Below, piece by piece: positions 10,390-21,702 of a DNA stretch of 64,000 nt. The position numbers and the translations under genes are program-made. The first letter of the stretch is position 1; each line of letters starts with the position of its first letter. The notes beneath the pieces are model-generated. The model was not told the origin of the DNA and ran no database searches. It was given only the letters and a program-made list of their open reading frames with translations. This DNA is from Metridium senile (taxonomy: Eukaryota > Cnidaria > Anthozoa > Actiniaria > Metridiidae): NCBI GenBank assembly GCA_949775045.1, contig OX459101.1, positions 18,314,316 through 18,378,315 on the forward strand, given 5' to 3'.

Positions 10390-12310
10390 ATGGCGGCCAG
10401 TCTGAGTGTTGATCAAGTTCGCGAAGAGGTTTTACTGGATTCTAATGATGATGTTTTGGTTAATAATGTGGACGACGAAGAGGAAAAGGATAAGATCATG
10501 TTGAAGGACTGGTTGGGAAAGTTTGATGGAGGAGATGGGTTTGATGGGGAGTTTTTTAAGCGTGAGGCAACGAGTTTGTTGTTGCCTTCGACACATTTGT
10601 CAAGACGTTTAGGGGAATTGCCCACTTCAACTGACACAGAAACAAGATTGAAAGGTTAGTTTTAATATATAAAGCTTGTTTATTTAATTTTTTGATAGGT
10701 GTATGACGAAGGATGTAATAAACTTGAAGGATTTGGATTTACTCTTAACACATATCTATTCTATTTGTTGTAGGAATTCGCTTCCTTCGATCGATCAGAG
10801 TCAAACTCATGCAATTCAATCCATTTTATAGTTATAAGTCAAAGTCATTATTGCTGTTTAAAAATACGTTAAGTACGTCATTCAGGAGTGAATTTGCTTT
10901 AAATATTTGTTGACAATTAATCCACTGCTAGCTTTGACAGAATAATTTTTGGAATCAAAATTTATTATACTACATATACAATTATCTTCGAATTGGTTGT
11001 AATATGATGAATATGAATAATGAATATTTTATCAAATAACGATAGTGAAATTGACTGTATAGGAAATACTGTTACTTTGATTGATGTTACTCAACTTGTA
11101 TATACAATGATAGTGTATATATACTAGAGCACACTTTTCAGAGTTTTATAATTAGTTCTTGATGAATAGTTTTGCCTAAACATTGGACAGAGCCTGGGCA
11201 GGTTTAAAAAAATATTAATTAAGGTTTTGCAATCATTTTATCATTTCATTATATTATTGGGTTTGTAGTTAGGTATAAACATTGGACATCAGCTTGAAAC
11301 ATATATCAACTAAGTAACAAACTTTATATTATTTTCATCATTAACAAGCAATTTTGTAATGATGTAGCTTTAATTATTATAATACCTTGAAATTTGTAGT
11401 TGCATGAGCAGCGTAATACATACATAACCAAGCAGGTTTCATCGGGGGATTCCCCAAACATCTTGGTTTTGTATGTACAATGCTGCTCGCATGACTAAAA
11501 ATGTCAAGTATAATAGAAATTAAACTGTGTCATTCCTAAAATATTTATTGTTAATATATGAAAATAATATGTTTGTTACTTAAGTTGATATATGTTTTAA
11601 GCTGATGTCCAATGTATATGCCTAACTACAAACCCATTGATATATAATAATAGATAACCCATTGATATAAAGAAATGATAAAAATGAAATAATTAATATT
11701 TTTGGAACCTACCTAGGACCTGTCCAATGTTTAGACTAAACTAATTAAAAAAACTCTGAAAAGTGTGCTCTAACACTAGGTTACCGTGATGATATTGTCA
11801 GATTGTGTTATCATGATATAATAAATTGATTTGCACATAAATTATGTTTTAATTGCACATTTACTGTCGTCCCACTCAATGACAACTGGATCAGTGCTTG
11901 ATACGGAAGTTAGACTTTGGCTTAAACTAATATACCGCAGACTAGCCGGTCGAGTTGCTATAAGAAGACCCTACTATGCTGAAATACGCCGGAACATACC
12001 TTATGCCATAGTCAGTGCCATGTCAGTAGTGATCCAGTCTATTGATAAGTTAAGAGAACCACTATGCTACTTGGCCAAAAACAATAAAGGTCATGTCATA
12101 AGTTTCACCTGCCTAGAGTCAGTCATTATGTTCTTTGGTCTAGTAGCAAGTCTGAGTAAAGAAGAAGTACAAGCCTTCTTTGTGAGGAAGTTGAAGGGTT
12201 TGAAAAGAAACAAACATGTAGTGAAACTATTAGTAGAAGCAAACAAAGATTTTGCTTTCTTTTACCAAAAAAACTCTGGCACATTATATATCCAGTTTCA
12301 TTATGGGTAA
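10390..12310 (+). CDS. Two-exon gene of unknown function, 226 aa, inside the insertion
   Basis: Exon 1 is 10390-10654 and exon 2 is 11895-12310. The ATG has a strong context (caagATGGCGGCC) and lies 83 bases inside the left end of the insertion. The donor (aaag/gttagt) and acceptor (ggatcag) join in frame to give 227 codons including the stop. The N-terminus is acidic (DDEEEKDK near residue 36) and predicted soluble. The second half is helical and basic, with LKLIYRRLAGR, RRPYYAEIRRN, a hydrophobic stretch around CLESVIMFFGLVAS and ending QKNSGTLYIQFHYG. I do not recognise the family. It may be a cargo or accessory gene of the insertion, or a host gene carried in. The acceptor lacks a strong pyrimidine tract, so extra exons are possible. 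Confidence 0.55.
11125..11772. mobile_element. 648-bp foldback element in the intron of the unknown gene
   Basis: The ends tagagcacacttttcagag and complement are inverted, and inversion continues to the centre (gagcagc...gctgctc, with accaag and cttggt around about 11440). The whole element would fold into one long hairpin. It lies wholly in the intron of the 226-aa gene. No coding capacity. Confidence 0.8.
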
Positions 12311-12446
12311 TGGAATAGGCATAATTACCCTCGTCATCCATGCCAGTTTCAAAGTATTTAGGGTGTACAAAGAAGGAACAAAGAACATAAACAATTATAT
12401 TAGTAAATGTTTATTGACAAAACATATGTTTGTTGACAAGTACATG

Positions 12447-12685
12447 TAACAGGTTCCCATTTAAATCTGTACTTTCCCATTTAAATATGTACTTATGCAA
12501 AGTGTGTTGATGTGTGCTAAATACACAGATCAACCAATCAAAGTATATATTTTTTCTGAAGTGAACTTTTCTGACTGGTTGATCTGTGTGTTTAGCACAC
12601 ATCAACACAATTTGCATAAGTACAGATTTAAATGGGAAAGTACAGATTTAAATGGGAAAGTACAGATATAAATTGGAACCTGTTA
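12447..12685. mobile_element. Palindromic MITE downstream of the unknown gene
   Basis: The inverted ends are taacaggttcccatttaaat and complement. A 20-base word (acagatttaaatgggaaagt) is tandemly repeated in the right arm. The two arms flank opposed copies of gatcaacca. Confidence 0.75.
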
Positions 12686-13574
12686 TGTGCTCTTACTAAA
12701 TCCACGAAATATTTATACTAAATATAAGTACTAAAAGTGCTAATGAAACAATCACACATGTATATACAGGTTTTTGTATGAATTCCTACTATTTATTACA
12801 CGTTGTTCAATCATGAGTTTAATGGGAGCACTCTATTATACTTTGCTGATTTCAAGCTTTCAATGAAGATGCTCTAAAATGATTGAAATCTAGCAATTGG
12901 TGTTGTTTATTTATTTTGAATAATATTTAAACAGGTTGCCCAATTCAGCATGGCTGGTATGGTATGTCATCAATGTATACATGCATTAAAACTGTTTTTA
13001 TTAACCTGTGAAACACTCTTTAGTGTATTACTCTTCAATGCACCTTAACTACATGTACATATATTTGTGTTCTTTTATTGTTATTTGTCTATCACACTTT
13101 AACTAATACACTTTGTTTCGCCGGTTAATGAAAACAACTCTAATGTGCATAATACTATACAAAGTTGTAATTTTTAAGTGCAAATAAAATCAATGATTGA
13201 TTGATTGTGCTATTTTGTTTTGTTTACAGTTGTTTAATTAGCACCATTTAGTGCTATTTACTAATATTCACCAAATTTAAAAAATGTTGTCACAAGAAAA
13301 AAGAAATTAGTAACTTAATAGTAAATAAGGATTATCAAAAGCAAAAATAAATGGAAGCTAGCGAGTAAACTAGTATAGGCTGTGTCGGTGTTAAAAATGT
13401 TGACTTAACTTTACTGACGTTCCAAGCTTTAGCCCTCCAACGAAGGGCTAAAGCCCGAAATGTCAGTAAAGTTAAGTCAACATTCTTTACGTTAAGTTAA
13501 GTCAACATTTATTTTTTACAAATTTCATTGTATTACCTATCATGAATGACAAAAGAGTTAAGCTTGAGAGACCT
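12686..13574. other. Non-coding stretch left of the Ginger-type element
   Basis: It holds a MITE-like repeat at 12989-13141, whose ends resemble ttcattaaccggcgaaac; relatives lie at 24256-24415, 35096-35240 and 57500. A Penelope-like fragment with opposed copies of agggctaaagc lies at 13360-13545. No gene is seen. Confidence 0.55.
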
Positions 13575-13881
13575 TGTTACGCCCCAAAATGTAATAACTC
13601 GCACAAAATGTAATAGTAACGCAAAATGTAATAACTTCTGACGCAAAATGTAATAGTAACGCAAAATGTAATAACTTTTGACGCAAAATGTAATAAATTG
13701 CTTAACGCAAAATGTAATAACTTTTGACGCAAAATGTAATAGGTGTGTTTAACGCAAAATGTAATAATTTTGACGCAAAATGTAATAACTTTACAGCTAA
13801 AGAAAATATCAAGCATATCCACTTCAGTATAGACACTGTAACGATGATATCATTAATTTGACGTCATCAACCACGTGATAC
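13575..13881 (+). repeat. Left terminal inverted repeat of the Ginger-type element
   Basis: The outer 220 bases are an array of about ten copies of acgcaaaatgtaata, spaced 15-24 bases. The inner part (cagctaaagaaaatatcaag onward) is unique sequence that is also inverted in the right end. The spaced array looks like repeated transposase-binding sites (inference). Confidence 0.9.
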
Positions 13882-14101
13882 AGCAAATAAGTAACTTAGA
13901 TATGATTACAATCCATAAGGATTAAATGCATGACACAATCATAGCTCTACAAAATGTTTATTTTTTCTTGGAATCGCATGCGCCTTCCTGTTCGCTTTTG
14001 CCTTATACGTCCAGACTTTTGTTATCAAAAGCGAAAAGGTTTCCGAACACCCTTACAATACGGAAACAGCTATAAGCATCGCGGACTCATGAATGAGCCT
14101 G

Positions 14102-14236
14102 GGGCTGGTTGTACGAAGGGTGAATAGCGCTATCCAAGGGATAAATCCTTATCCAGCGGATAAAATCTATAAAAACCTATGCAGTGGATAACTTTTATCC
14201 GCGGATAACTTTATCCACCCTTCGTACAACCGACCC
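14102..14236. mobile_element. 135-bp MITE nested in the Ginger-type element
   Basis: The inverted ends are gggctggttgtacgaagggt and its complement with one change. Four copies of the word atcc-gcggata fill the centre. No coding capacity. Confidence 0.7.
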
Positions 14237-15056
14237 TTGGTGACGCCTTTTTCTTGGTGGTCTAGTATGGACGATCAAAGACTTTAGATGCATTTTCAAG
14301 GAACTTATAACGGCGTTTATTGAAAAGACGTTAGTGTTGAGAGTTTCTCAGTCGTGATTAGAACTTTTATTGAACTCACTAAAAAGAGTAGAAATTCCTT
14401 AATGCCGATTACAGTGCGACTGCTTGAACCGAGAACACCCAAACAAATTTGACAATATATAAAACAATTAACTATTGATGGATTTTCACCGGCTAACATT
14501 TTTCTTATTCACACTTGATGTTTTTTTGACAATTATTTTTACAGACTCTACTGCTTATATTCTTGATTGTGATTGAATGATTTGGTGATTGAGGCCTCGG
14601 TTGAAGGCTACACTGACCTCCACACTGTGGCATTTGTTTCGAAAATAGCAACTATAGAATTATGTCAGAAAACACAACAACAAAGAGGACTCTCAACCAG
14701 GATGTTTTGCGCGCCTCTACTATTATACTTTACTAGCGAGTATTCCTTTCAAAGCAAGCCTGTTGTCAGAACGAATTGAAGGCCTTTAGTAAATTGAGTG
14801 AGTTTGTTTAGCTAAACTATAAAAAGGGTAGAAAATAAGGTGCGCAATCATCGTGGTTGAGACGACTTCTTAACACTAATTTAAACAGCTCTTTAATTAA
14901 TTGGCGCAATGTTGCACTGTTCAATGTTGTTTGGTTCATTTGTTAACGCTATATAACAAACTTTTGAACTATGTAACAAACTATGTAACTGAAACTATTT
15001 AACTATTATACGCTTAGCTTTAGATATTAAGATTAAGATAAAGACTACTATTTAAC

Positions 15057-15191
15057 TAGAGTACAAACACTAAAAGTGTGCAACAGAAATACTGCTAAAT
15101 TATGCAAATTATTTTGTTCTCTATTGTTTAATCAACGCTATTTAGTGGTAAATAGTACAAAGTATTGCACACTTTTAGTGTTTGTACTCTA
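15057..15191. mobile_element. 135-bp TA-flanked MITE nested in the Ginger-type element
   Basis: The inverted ends agagtacaaacactaaaagt and complement are bordered by TA. Around it (14945-15300 and 15932-15960) the phrase aacaaactatttaac is repeated many times. Confidence 0.75.
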
Positions 15192-15955
15192 TTATTTCAC
15201 AAAGTATATTTAACTATTTATCAAGCTATATATTTAACAAACAATTTAGCTATTCAACAAACTGTTCAACAAACTATTTAACAAACCATTTAAGGTGACT
15301 GGCTACTTTTGAACGCCTTTGAACGTTCGACTCGAGCCCACGATGTGCGCGCGCACAAAAACCGCTGAATAAAATACAAAATTTAATTCAGGAACCATAC
15401 ACGTTTTGAGATTTAACAGGGCAAAACCCTCGACATTTGAACGGGAGTCCATACTTTCGTTATGCTAAGTTGAAAGGACCTATTAAAATCTACGTTATAT
15501 CAAAGTTTTTCTCAACGTTAATTTTTCTAACGTACAAAAAAAATCGATTTTCGTAGGATTTTTAATTTTGTCCGACTATATGCCAGTTTTGAAATCACTG
15601 AAAGGACAAAATATGATAGATCAAGGTATTTCTTTGTCTTTTATTAAAAACTACCCATGTTGTATTTTAGAATGATTACCCGGCATTTGTGCTTATTATA
15701 GTATTTAAAAAAAATAGTTTCTTATGTGTTGTGATTTTTTTCATATCGTTTTCATTCTCGCAAGTTTTTCTTCAAAATCTATCGCGTAGGCATCCATTAA
15801 ATGTTGATTATCTCAAAAACAAGCTCGGGACTACCCATTTCTTTTCATATTTCGAATCAGAGTTAAATCTCACATAAACTCGTGGTTTAAAGAAAAGTTT
15901 AACATTTTTTCCAAAAATAGCCAGACTCCTTAACAAACTATTTAAATTTAACAAA

Positions 15956-18900
15956 CTATTTATTCTTCCAGTAAATTCTTTGGATGCCATACCAGCCAAA
16001 TTTTCCAATAACAAAATCAATCCACGCATTCGCCCATTTGGGAGAATTAATTAACATAGTAAGCTCATCAACCAGGGACGATCCTTTTCCTTTAAGGCGA
16101 ATTATTTTGCGTACACTTACTTGTTTGATACTTACAAAGTCACCAAGTTCTGGGAAGTAAACCGATGGTAGTGGCATACTGTCAACGACATTTTTAAAAA
16201 AAACTGAAACGGCACGCAAGTTTGAGCGCATGTATGGGTAAGTGTTCACAGTTGTTTGAATTATGCGTTCTAGTACATCGAAGTTTAAATACGGCCCGGT
16301 TGTGATGTTGTCATTAATGTCGCTGTTTGCAGGCAGAGTCGCACCTGAGTCGTCTAGACCTTCTATGTTCTTGTTTTGAGACGGCGCATCATCTAAGGTG
16401 GTATCGTCTAGACCTTCTATGTTCTTGTTTTGAGACGGCACATCATCTAAGGTGGTAACATCGTCTAGACCTTCTATGTTCTTGTTTTTAGACGGTACAT
16501 CATCTAAGGTGGTATCTTCTAGACCTTCTTTGTTCTTGTTTTGAGAGGGCGCATCATCTAAGGTGCTAATATTGGAATGTTGTAGTGGAAGATTATCAGA
16601 CAAGCAGACATAATGATCACCTTGCCCTTCGGCAAAGTGACCTAAGGACAGTACAGAGGCAGGATGGCCACTACTAGGCATTATGTTCTGAGTTGCCAAA
16701 GGCCCAAGAGTGGAATGAACAATAATCTGTATTTGAAATAGGTCTGCTGCAGTCTGCAGGGTTATATGATCTCCAAATGTTCCGTCTGCTGCCATAGAAA
16801 CTAGATATTGACTCCATGGCAGTCCTGCATACAGTTCTAAGGGAATTCCTTCAGCATTGTTTGGATGGGCTTCAAGGTACTCTACCAATTCCTTTCGTAG
16901 AGTTTCAGGTGAACGAAAGATGCCTATCTTCATTAATTCGTGACACAAGGCAGCAAATTGACAATTACCATCTTTAGGTGGATCGTATCTTATAGATAGC
17001 TGTTGGTTTGATACGGTCCATTTAAATTGTTCCTCGCTTGACATGGGGATCAGATATTTCTCGCGGTGGCTTTTCTTAGGATTCCTATTAGCCCTCTTTT
17101 GTTTCCTTTGTTCTCTATTAATTGTCGTGCTTGTTATGTCGCTTACAGAAATCCACTTATTTACTTGCTTGGTAGTGCCTGCTGGATAATTAAATATCAA
17201 CTTGTATTTACAAGTTTTCAAATTTCTCTCGAGTACTTTAGCCTTCAAGACAAACCTTTTGCTGCAGAGTTTCTTTGCTGGAGGGTACCGAACAAGTACC
17301 TTTTCTCCGATACTATATATTGATGGTGGATTTTGTCTCAAGCCTTTTTTGATCATTCGGTTTTCACATCTCTGATTTGCTTTTGAAGCAGCTGTGCGTA
17401 ATCTTGTGACTTGTTTGAAATGGGATGTATAGTCACGTGGCTTAGGCCTAGTAGTGTTTTCATACTCGCAACGTGGTTGGTCCCACTCTCTTGTAACAAG
17501 GTGATGATTATTGATTTGCTCGTTTGCGTTAACTTTTCGTCCATAATAAACCTCAAATGCAGATTTCCATGCTAGTTCCTCTCTAGGCTCTTGATTTAAC
17601 GTTTTACCATAATCGGGAAGAGATTTCACCCAATTCACTCCTCCTTTGTTCATAGTCAGCAAGTCATACATCATCTTCTTTCTAAATGATCGATGTGACC
17701 GCTCTACTTTACCTTGAGATTGTGGATGGTATGGACGTCCTTTGATTACTTTAATGCCAAGATTCTTGCAAAGCTTTCTAACAGCGCCTTCAAATTCTGT
17801 GCCTTGGTCGTGCTGGATAACTTTAGGTGGGCCATGTTCTTTGTAAAGGCCTACGAGTACTCGTGCAATTGGTGTGCTCTTTTTTCTTTCGAGAGGTAAA
17901 AGCCAGTGATATCGGCTAAATACATCCAACACTGAAAGGACAAATTTGTAAACTTTCCCATTCCACGTCACGGGCACTTTCTCCATACTAATCAAATCAA
18001 TCTGATGACGAATCTGTACTGTTTTTGCTCTTATTGGCTTTAGTGCAGCTTTATTTTGAAATCTTGCATTAAGCTGCTGATAGATACGTGACTTTCCCAG
18101 TACATTCCTAACATCTCTTTCGGCAATCCCAGTGCACTTGTCCTTGAGGTGGTGGTACAGCTTCCTCACCCCTGAACCTAATAGTAATGAGTAGTGTAAA
18201 CACAAAGCATCTAATTACTTAGAAAATATGAAAAAAACCCGCGAGTCAGCAAACCTCACCTTGGTGTCCTATGACGTCATTTCTTTTCAAAATACATTTT
18301 TATTATTTTAGTTTACCCTTATTTCGGTGCAATATATCAAAAAAATATAGATACGATTCAAGTTTTGAGGTATTATTATTGTTTTCTTCGATGTCATACG
18401 TTGCATTGTATGTAAATTTTGATTTTACCTTGTTTTCACTTTGAGAAATAATCTCAAATATTAAATTGTCATGACTATCCGTACCACATTTAAAAAGCGT
18501 GTTAATCAAAGTTTACGCTGGCATAATAAGTCTCCCACCATTAAAAGCTGAAACATTTCCAATAAAGTAACAAATATATAAGAATCTAACAGAGTATGAC
18601 ATGAAAAAAATGCTTCTTTTGTTTAAACATGGATAAACTGAAGGCAACAAATTAACATTTGAAATTCAGGTTATTACAAAAGTACCTTTAGTGTTTTTGA
18701 AAGCTCTCGTGACTGTTCTAGAGACATCATCTTTTTTCAACACTGGCTTGCCCTGAAAACATATTTGTTCTCTTTGCAAAGATAAATTCTTGCGGTTTCT
18801 CCAAAACCTAACCAGTGCCGAGTTGATTTTTGTCGTGCGTTCATTCATCGGGACGTAGAATTCCCCTTTCAAAAGCTCATAAAATATCCTATATGTCTCT

Positions 18901-18983
18901 TCATCGAGAGATGAAATAGAGACAACCTCTAGATTACAGAAAATGCTTATAACGAGCAAACTTGCAATCAAAATGTTAGCCAT
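15956..18983 (-). CDS. Ginger-type transposase: integrase fused to OTU-like cysteine protease
   Basis: Exon 1 is 18686-18983 and exon 2 is 15956-18177. The splice (aaag/gtactt to attag) is in frame and gives 839 residues. The integrase core has catalytic D160 (QIDL), D223 (QHDQGTEF) and E258 (SQGKVERS), with 34 residues between the last two. It is followed by an SH3-like C-terminal module (GEKVLVRYPP near 390). An OTU domain follows, with KDGNCQFAAL (D502, C505) and GDHYVCL (H621). Then come four 18-20-residue repeats (LDDAPSQNKNIEGLDD, 638-710) and a C-terminal region of about 120 residues that I do not recognise. It should cut and paste the element; the OTU domain would remove ubiquitin-like proteins, target unknown. 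The first residues (MANILIASLLVISIF) are hydrophobic, so the true start may lie later or in an upstream exon. Confidence 0.85.
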
Positions 18984-19682
18984 TTTAAGACAAGGACTGA
19001 AGTAATCACTACGAAGGTTCTCACGATGTGGCGAGACAAATGTCTAGATACGGAGACAGTGACAGAACTATACATTGGCTTTCTTTTAATTTTCCCCAAC
19101 AGATATTGTTTTTGACAGATCCTGTCCTATATAACAGAATGCAGTTTAAAATTGAAAACTCTGTTGTTTCAGTAGAGAAATTATTACTACTGGGTTACTT
19201 GTGCTATCAAAATTGACTTCAAACAATGCATTGATGAGAGTTCTCCTTGTATACATGAATACAAAATTGTATAAAAACGAGAAGTTCAGCTTCCCTTTTC
19301 AACTGTCTTGATTCTGATTCTAAACAGTTACTCTGTTATCCTAATCTCTCTTATCCTAATATGTCTAATTTCAAGTCTAAAATTCTTCAGTTATTCCAGC
19401 AGTTTTCTTTAAATGTCGCTCATTTTGAAGACCTATCGCCTTGATTGGTCATGCTTGATCTCTTTAAGTGTTAAAGCCTTGCTCAATATTTTTTTTTGGA
19501 GGAATTGGGATCCCCCACAACCCCCCCTCCCCCCCCCCCCCCTTCCGCACATACACACAACCTACCCCATCACAAATGAAATGGCCCGCCCTTAATGCAA
19601 GTATTCTATTAAACAATTTGTAATGTGATACAAAGTGTAAAATAAATTAGTAATGAATGTGTGCAATAATTCTTACATCCCA

Positions 19683-19988
19683 GTATCACGTGGTTGATGA
19701 CGTCAAATTAATGATATCATCGTTACAGTGTCTATACTGAAGTGGATATGCTTGATATTTTCTTTAGCTGTAAAGTTATTACATTTTGCGTCAAAATTAT
19801 TACATTTTTCGTTAAACACACCTATTACATTTTGCGTCAAAGTTATTACATTTTGCGTTAAGCAATTTATTACATTTTGCGTCAAAAGTTATTACATTTT
19901 GCGTTACTATTACATTTTGCGTCAGAAGTTATTACATTTTGTGTTACTATTACATTTTGTGCGAGTTATTACATTTTGGGGCGTAACA
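19683..19988 (-). repeat. Right terminal inverted repeat of the Ginger-type element
   Basis: This is the reverse complement of the left end, with the same ladder of attacattttgcgt words and only scattered changes, for example gtgttac for gcgttac. The near identity of the two ends argues for a young copy. Confidence 0.9.
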
Positions 19989-20151
19989 GACCTTCTTTTG
20001 TCTTCCTTTGTACATGTCTATTAAGATATGTATCATACATGTACCTGTGACATAAACAAAACTATTATCAGTAATTACATAAATAACTGGTGTAGCTTGC
20101 ATTACATGTACAGTGTATCCATAATTATCATAATAAAAGAACAGGCAGTTA

Positions 20152-20959
20152 TGTACGAGTCAAATCCAAAGGTGCCCATCCCCCCCCCCGGGCAAACCCC
20201 CGGGCATTTGACTTTTTGAAAAAAAATTGGTCAAATTCCCCACCATCTGGGCAAACTGAACAGTCAAATGCCCCACTATTGAAACAACAGAATGGTCAAA
20301 TGCCCGCCCCTCGAGCTCGAGTCAGTGATAAACTCAAATTTTACTTTAAGTAGAAAAGAAAATACTTAAACTTCCTTCTACTACATGACGTCTCATGAAC
20401 ATGGTAGACAAAACTTGTACAATCAAATATGAAGGGAAATTTTAAAAAACGTTGAAGAAGAGAATGGTTATTGGCAATTTTTGATTGGTGATTGCACGAC
20501 CGAAAGATGGATCTCGATATAATTCACAAATCTATCTTAAAAACTGAAAGAACTTGGATTTTCTTTGCACTTTTCGACTCTAAAACACAAAGACAAGCAT
20601 TTATACTTCGTCAATTTAATTTTACTTGTGAAAGAACAGAGCTCCTTTGCAATCGCTGTTCGTCAATCGCCAATTCTTTCTGACGTTTTTTGAGATAGGT
20701 GTATAACAAGGAAAAACTATCTATCAATTCTTTGCTTTTCGTTTCCGTTCCCGTGTGACTTTTGCCTGATCATGGGCTACCTGTGGTTAGGACTCCAATG
20801 CTTTCTGGGTATTTTTAAAGATGGCCGACACTCGTCAAATGCCCGCCCGTTCAAGTAGCTAATCGGCGTCAAATTCCCCACTATACGGAACCCAAGTCTT
20901 GTCAAATGCCCGGGGTTTGCCCGGGGGGGGGATGGGCACCTTTGGATTTGACTCGTACA
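20152..20959. mobile_element. 808-bp non-autonomous element, TTA duplication
   Basis: The ends of about 60 bp are inverted, starting TGTACGAGTCAAATCCAAAG and continuing into a run of C and cgggcaaac. TTA flanks both sides, as expected for PIF/Harbinger-type insertion. Words such as gtcaaatgcccgcc recur inside both arms. No transposase is visible. Confidence 0.8.
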
Positions 20960-20962
20960 TTA

Positions 20963-21405
20963 TAGCAGCCAAAAGTTATAACTGTCCTTAATTTGTATGT
21001 GTATCATGTCAATAATAAATCAAAACTCGCCTAACTCTAGCTTCATTTCATCAAAATGTGAATAAAAACAAATAAATGTTGTTGTTTTTATTAGATAATG
21101 TCTACTCCCATGATATCGAGTGGAGTGTTTTGATTATTGATAGAATGATTTGAGCTTGGGGTGCCTGTGCTTGCTATGAAACGTCTAATTATGTAAAATA
21201 TAATGATAAAACATCAAAGTAAAGAAAGCAACACAAAATATGAAAATGTAAGAGTACTTTGATAGTCTATCCGGTACATGTAAGTCTTAATTATTAAAGC
21301 TTGGTAAACTTCACTTTTATAGTAAACATCGTGCGACCCTGCCTCTTCGTGTAAAAAAAAATACCGCTCAAATTTAAAGGCCAATCCCCAAGATAGCTAA
21401 TATTT
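20963..21405. other. AT-rich stretch, nothing recognised
   Basis: No gene, inverted repeat or tandem repeat is recognised between the TTA-flanked element and the membrane-protein exon candidate. Confidence 0.5.
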
Positions 21406-21422
21406 CTAACTATAATGCATAC

Positions 21423-21702
21423 CTTCGTATCTAGATAGCGAAGTCTGTCGGTCTTTGCCTTCAACTCCTTCTCCTTCTATCTGTGCATCGATGGACTGCA
21501 ATTCGGTTTCTAGCTTTCGCTTCTTCATGATAACTTGCTTTCGAACCATCTTCCTCTCCCTCATGTAGTCTCCAACTTTGAATCTTGGCAACGTATACTT
21601 GAAAACGTCGTGCGAAAACCAGCGATATAAAAATAATGAAGTCCAAACACAAAAAACTAAAAAGAAGGCATACTCGGCGAAAGACCAACGATGATCACAC
21701 AA
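21423..21702 (-). CDS. Candidate exon: one membrane segment plus charged coiled-coil
   Basis: The reading frame starts MCDHRWSFAEYAFF, continues with a hydrophobic segment (FFLVFCVWTSLFLYRWF) and then a basic and acidic helix (RERKMVRKQVIMKKRKLE, then LQSIDAQIEGEG). It ends at a good donor (acgaag/gtatgc). A possible acceptor (ttctttttag) lies inside the first residues, so this may be an internal exon. No partner exon was found. It points inward from the right end of the insertion, opposite to the 226-aa gene. Family not recognised. Confidence 0.3.

Larger units (their letters stand above)
13575..19988. mobile_element. Complete Ginger-type DNA transposon, 6,414 bp
   Basis: It is bounded by inverted repeats of about 307 bp that begin TGTTACGCCCCAAAATGTAA and end with the complement, and flanked by GACCT at 13570-13574 and 19989-19993. 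It carries one gene, an integrase joined to an OTU-type protease (15956-18983, minus). Ginger elements are known as cut-and-paste transposons with a gypsy-like integrase, TGT...ACA ends, short target duplications and sometimes an OTU domain. No reverse transcriptase, gag or LTR is present. Intact ends, duplication and open gene indicate a recent arrival. Nested MITEs at 14102-14236 and 15057-15191 landed inside it afterwards. Confidence 0.88.

Noticed and set aside
15956..18205. LTR retrotransposon (gypsy pol) or Maverick/Polinton origin for the integrase frame
   Set aside because: No reverse transcriptase, RNase H, gag, polymerase B or LTR is near. The gene sits between inverted ends with a 5-bp duplication, and the element is only 6.4 kb long.
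19500..19545. Poly-C and GC-rich tract as a G-quadruplex regulator
   Set aside because: It is a simple C run beside the right end of the Ginger-type element with no other support.
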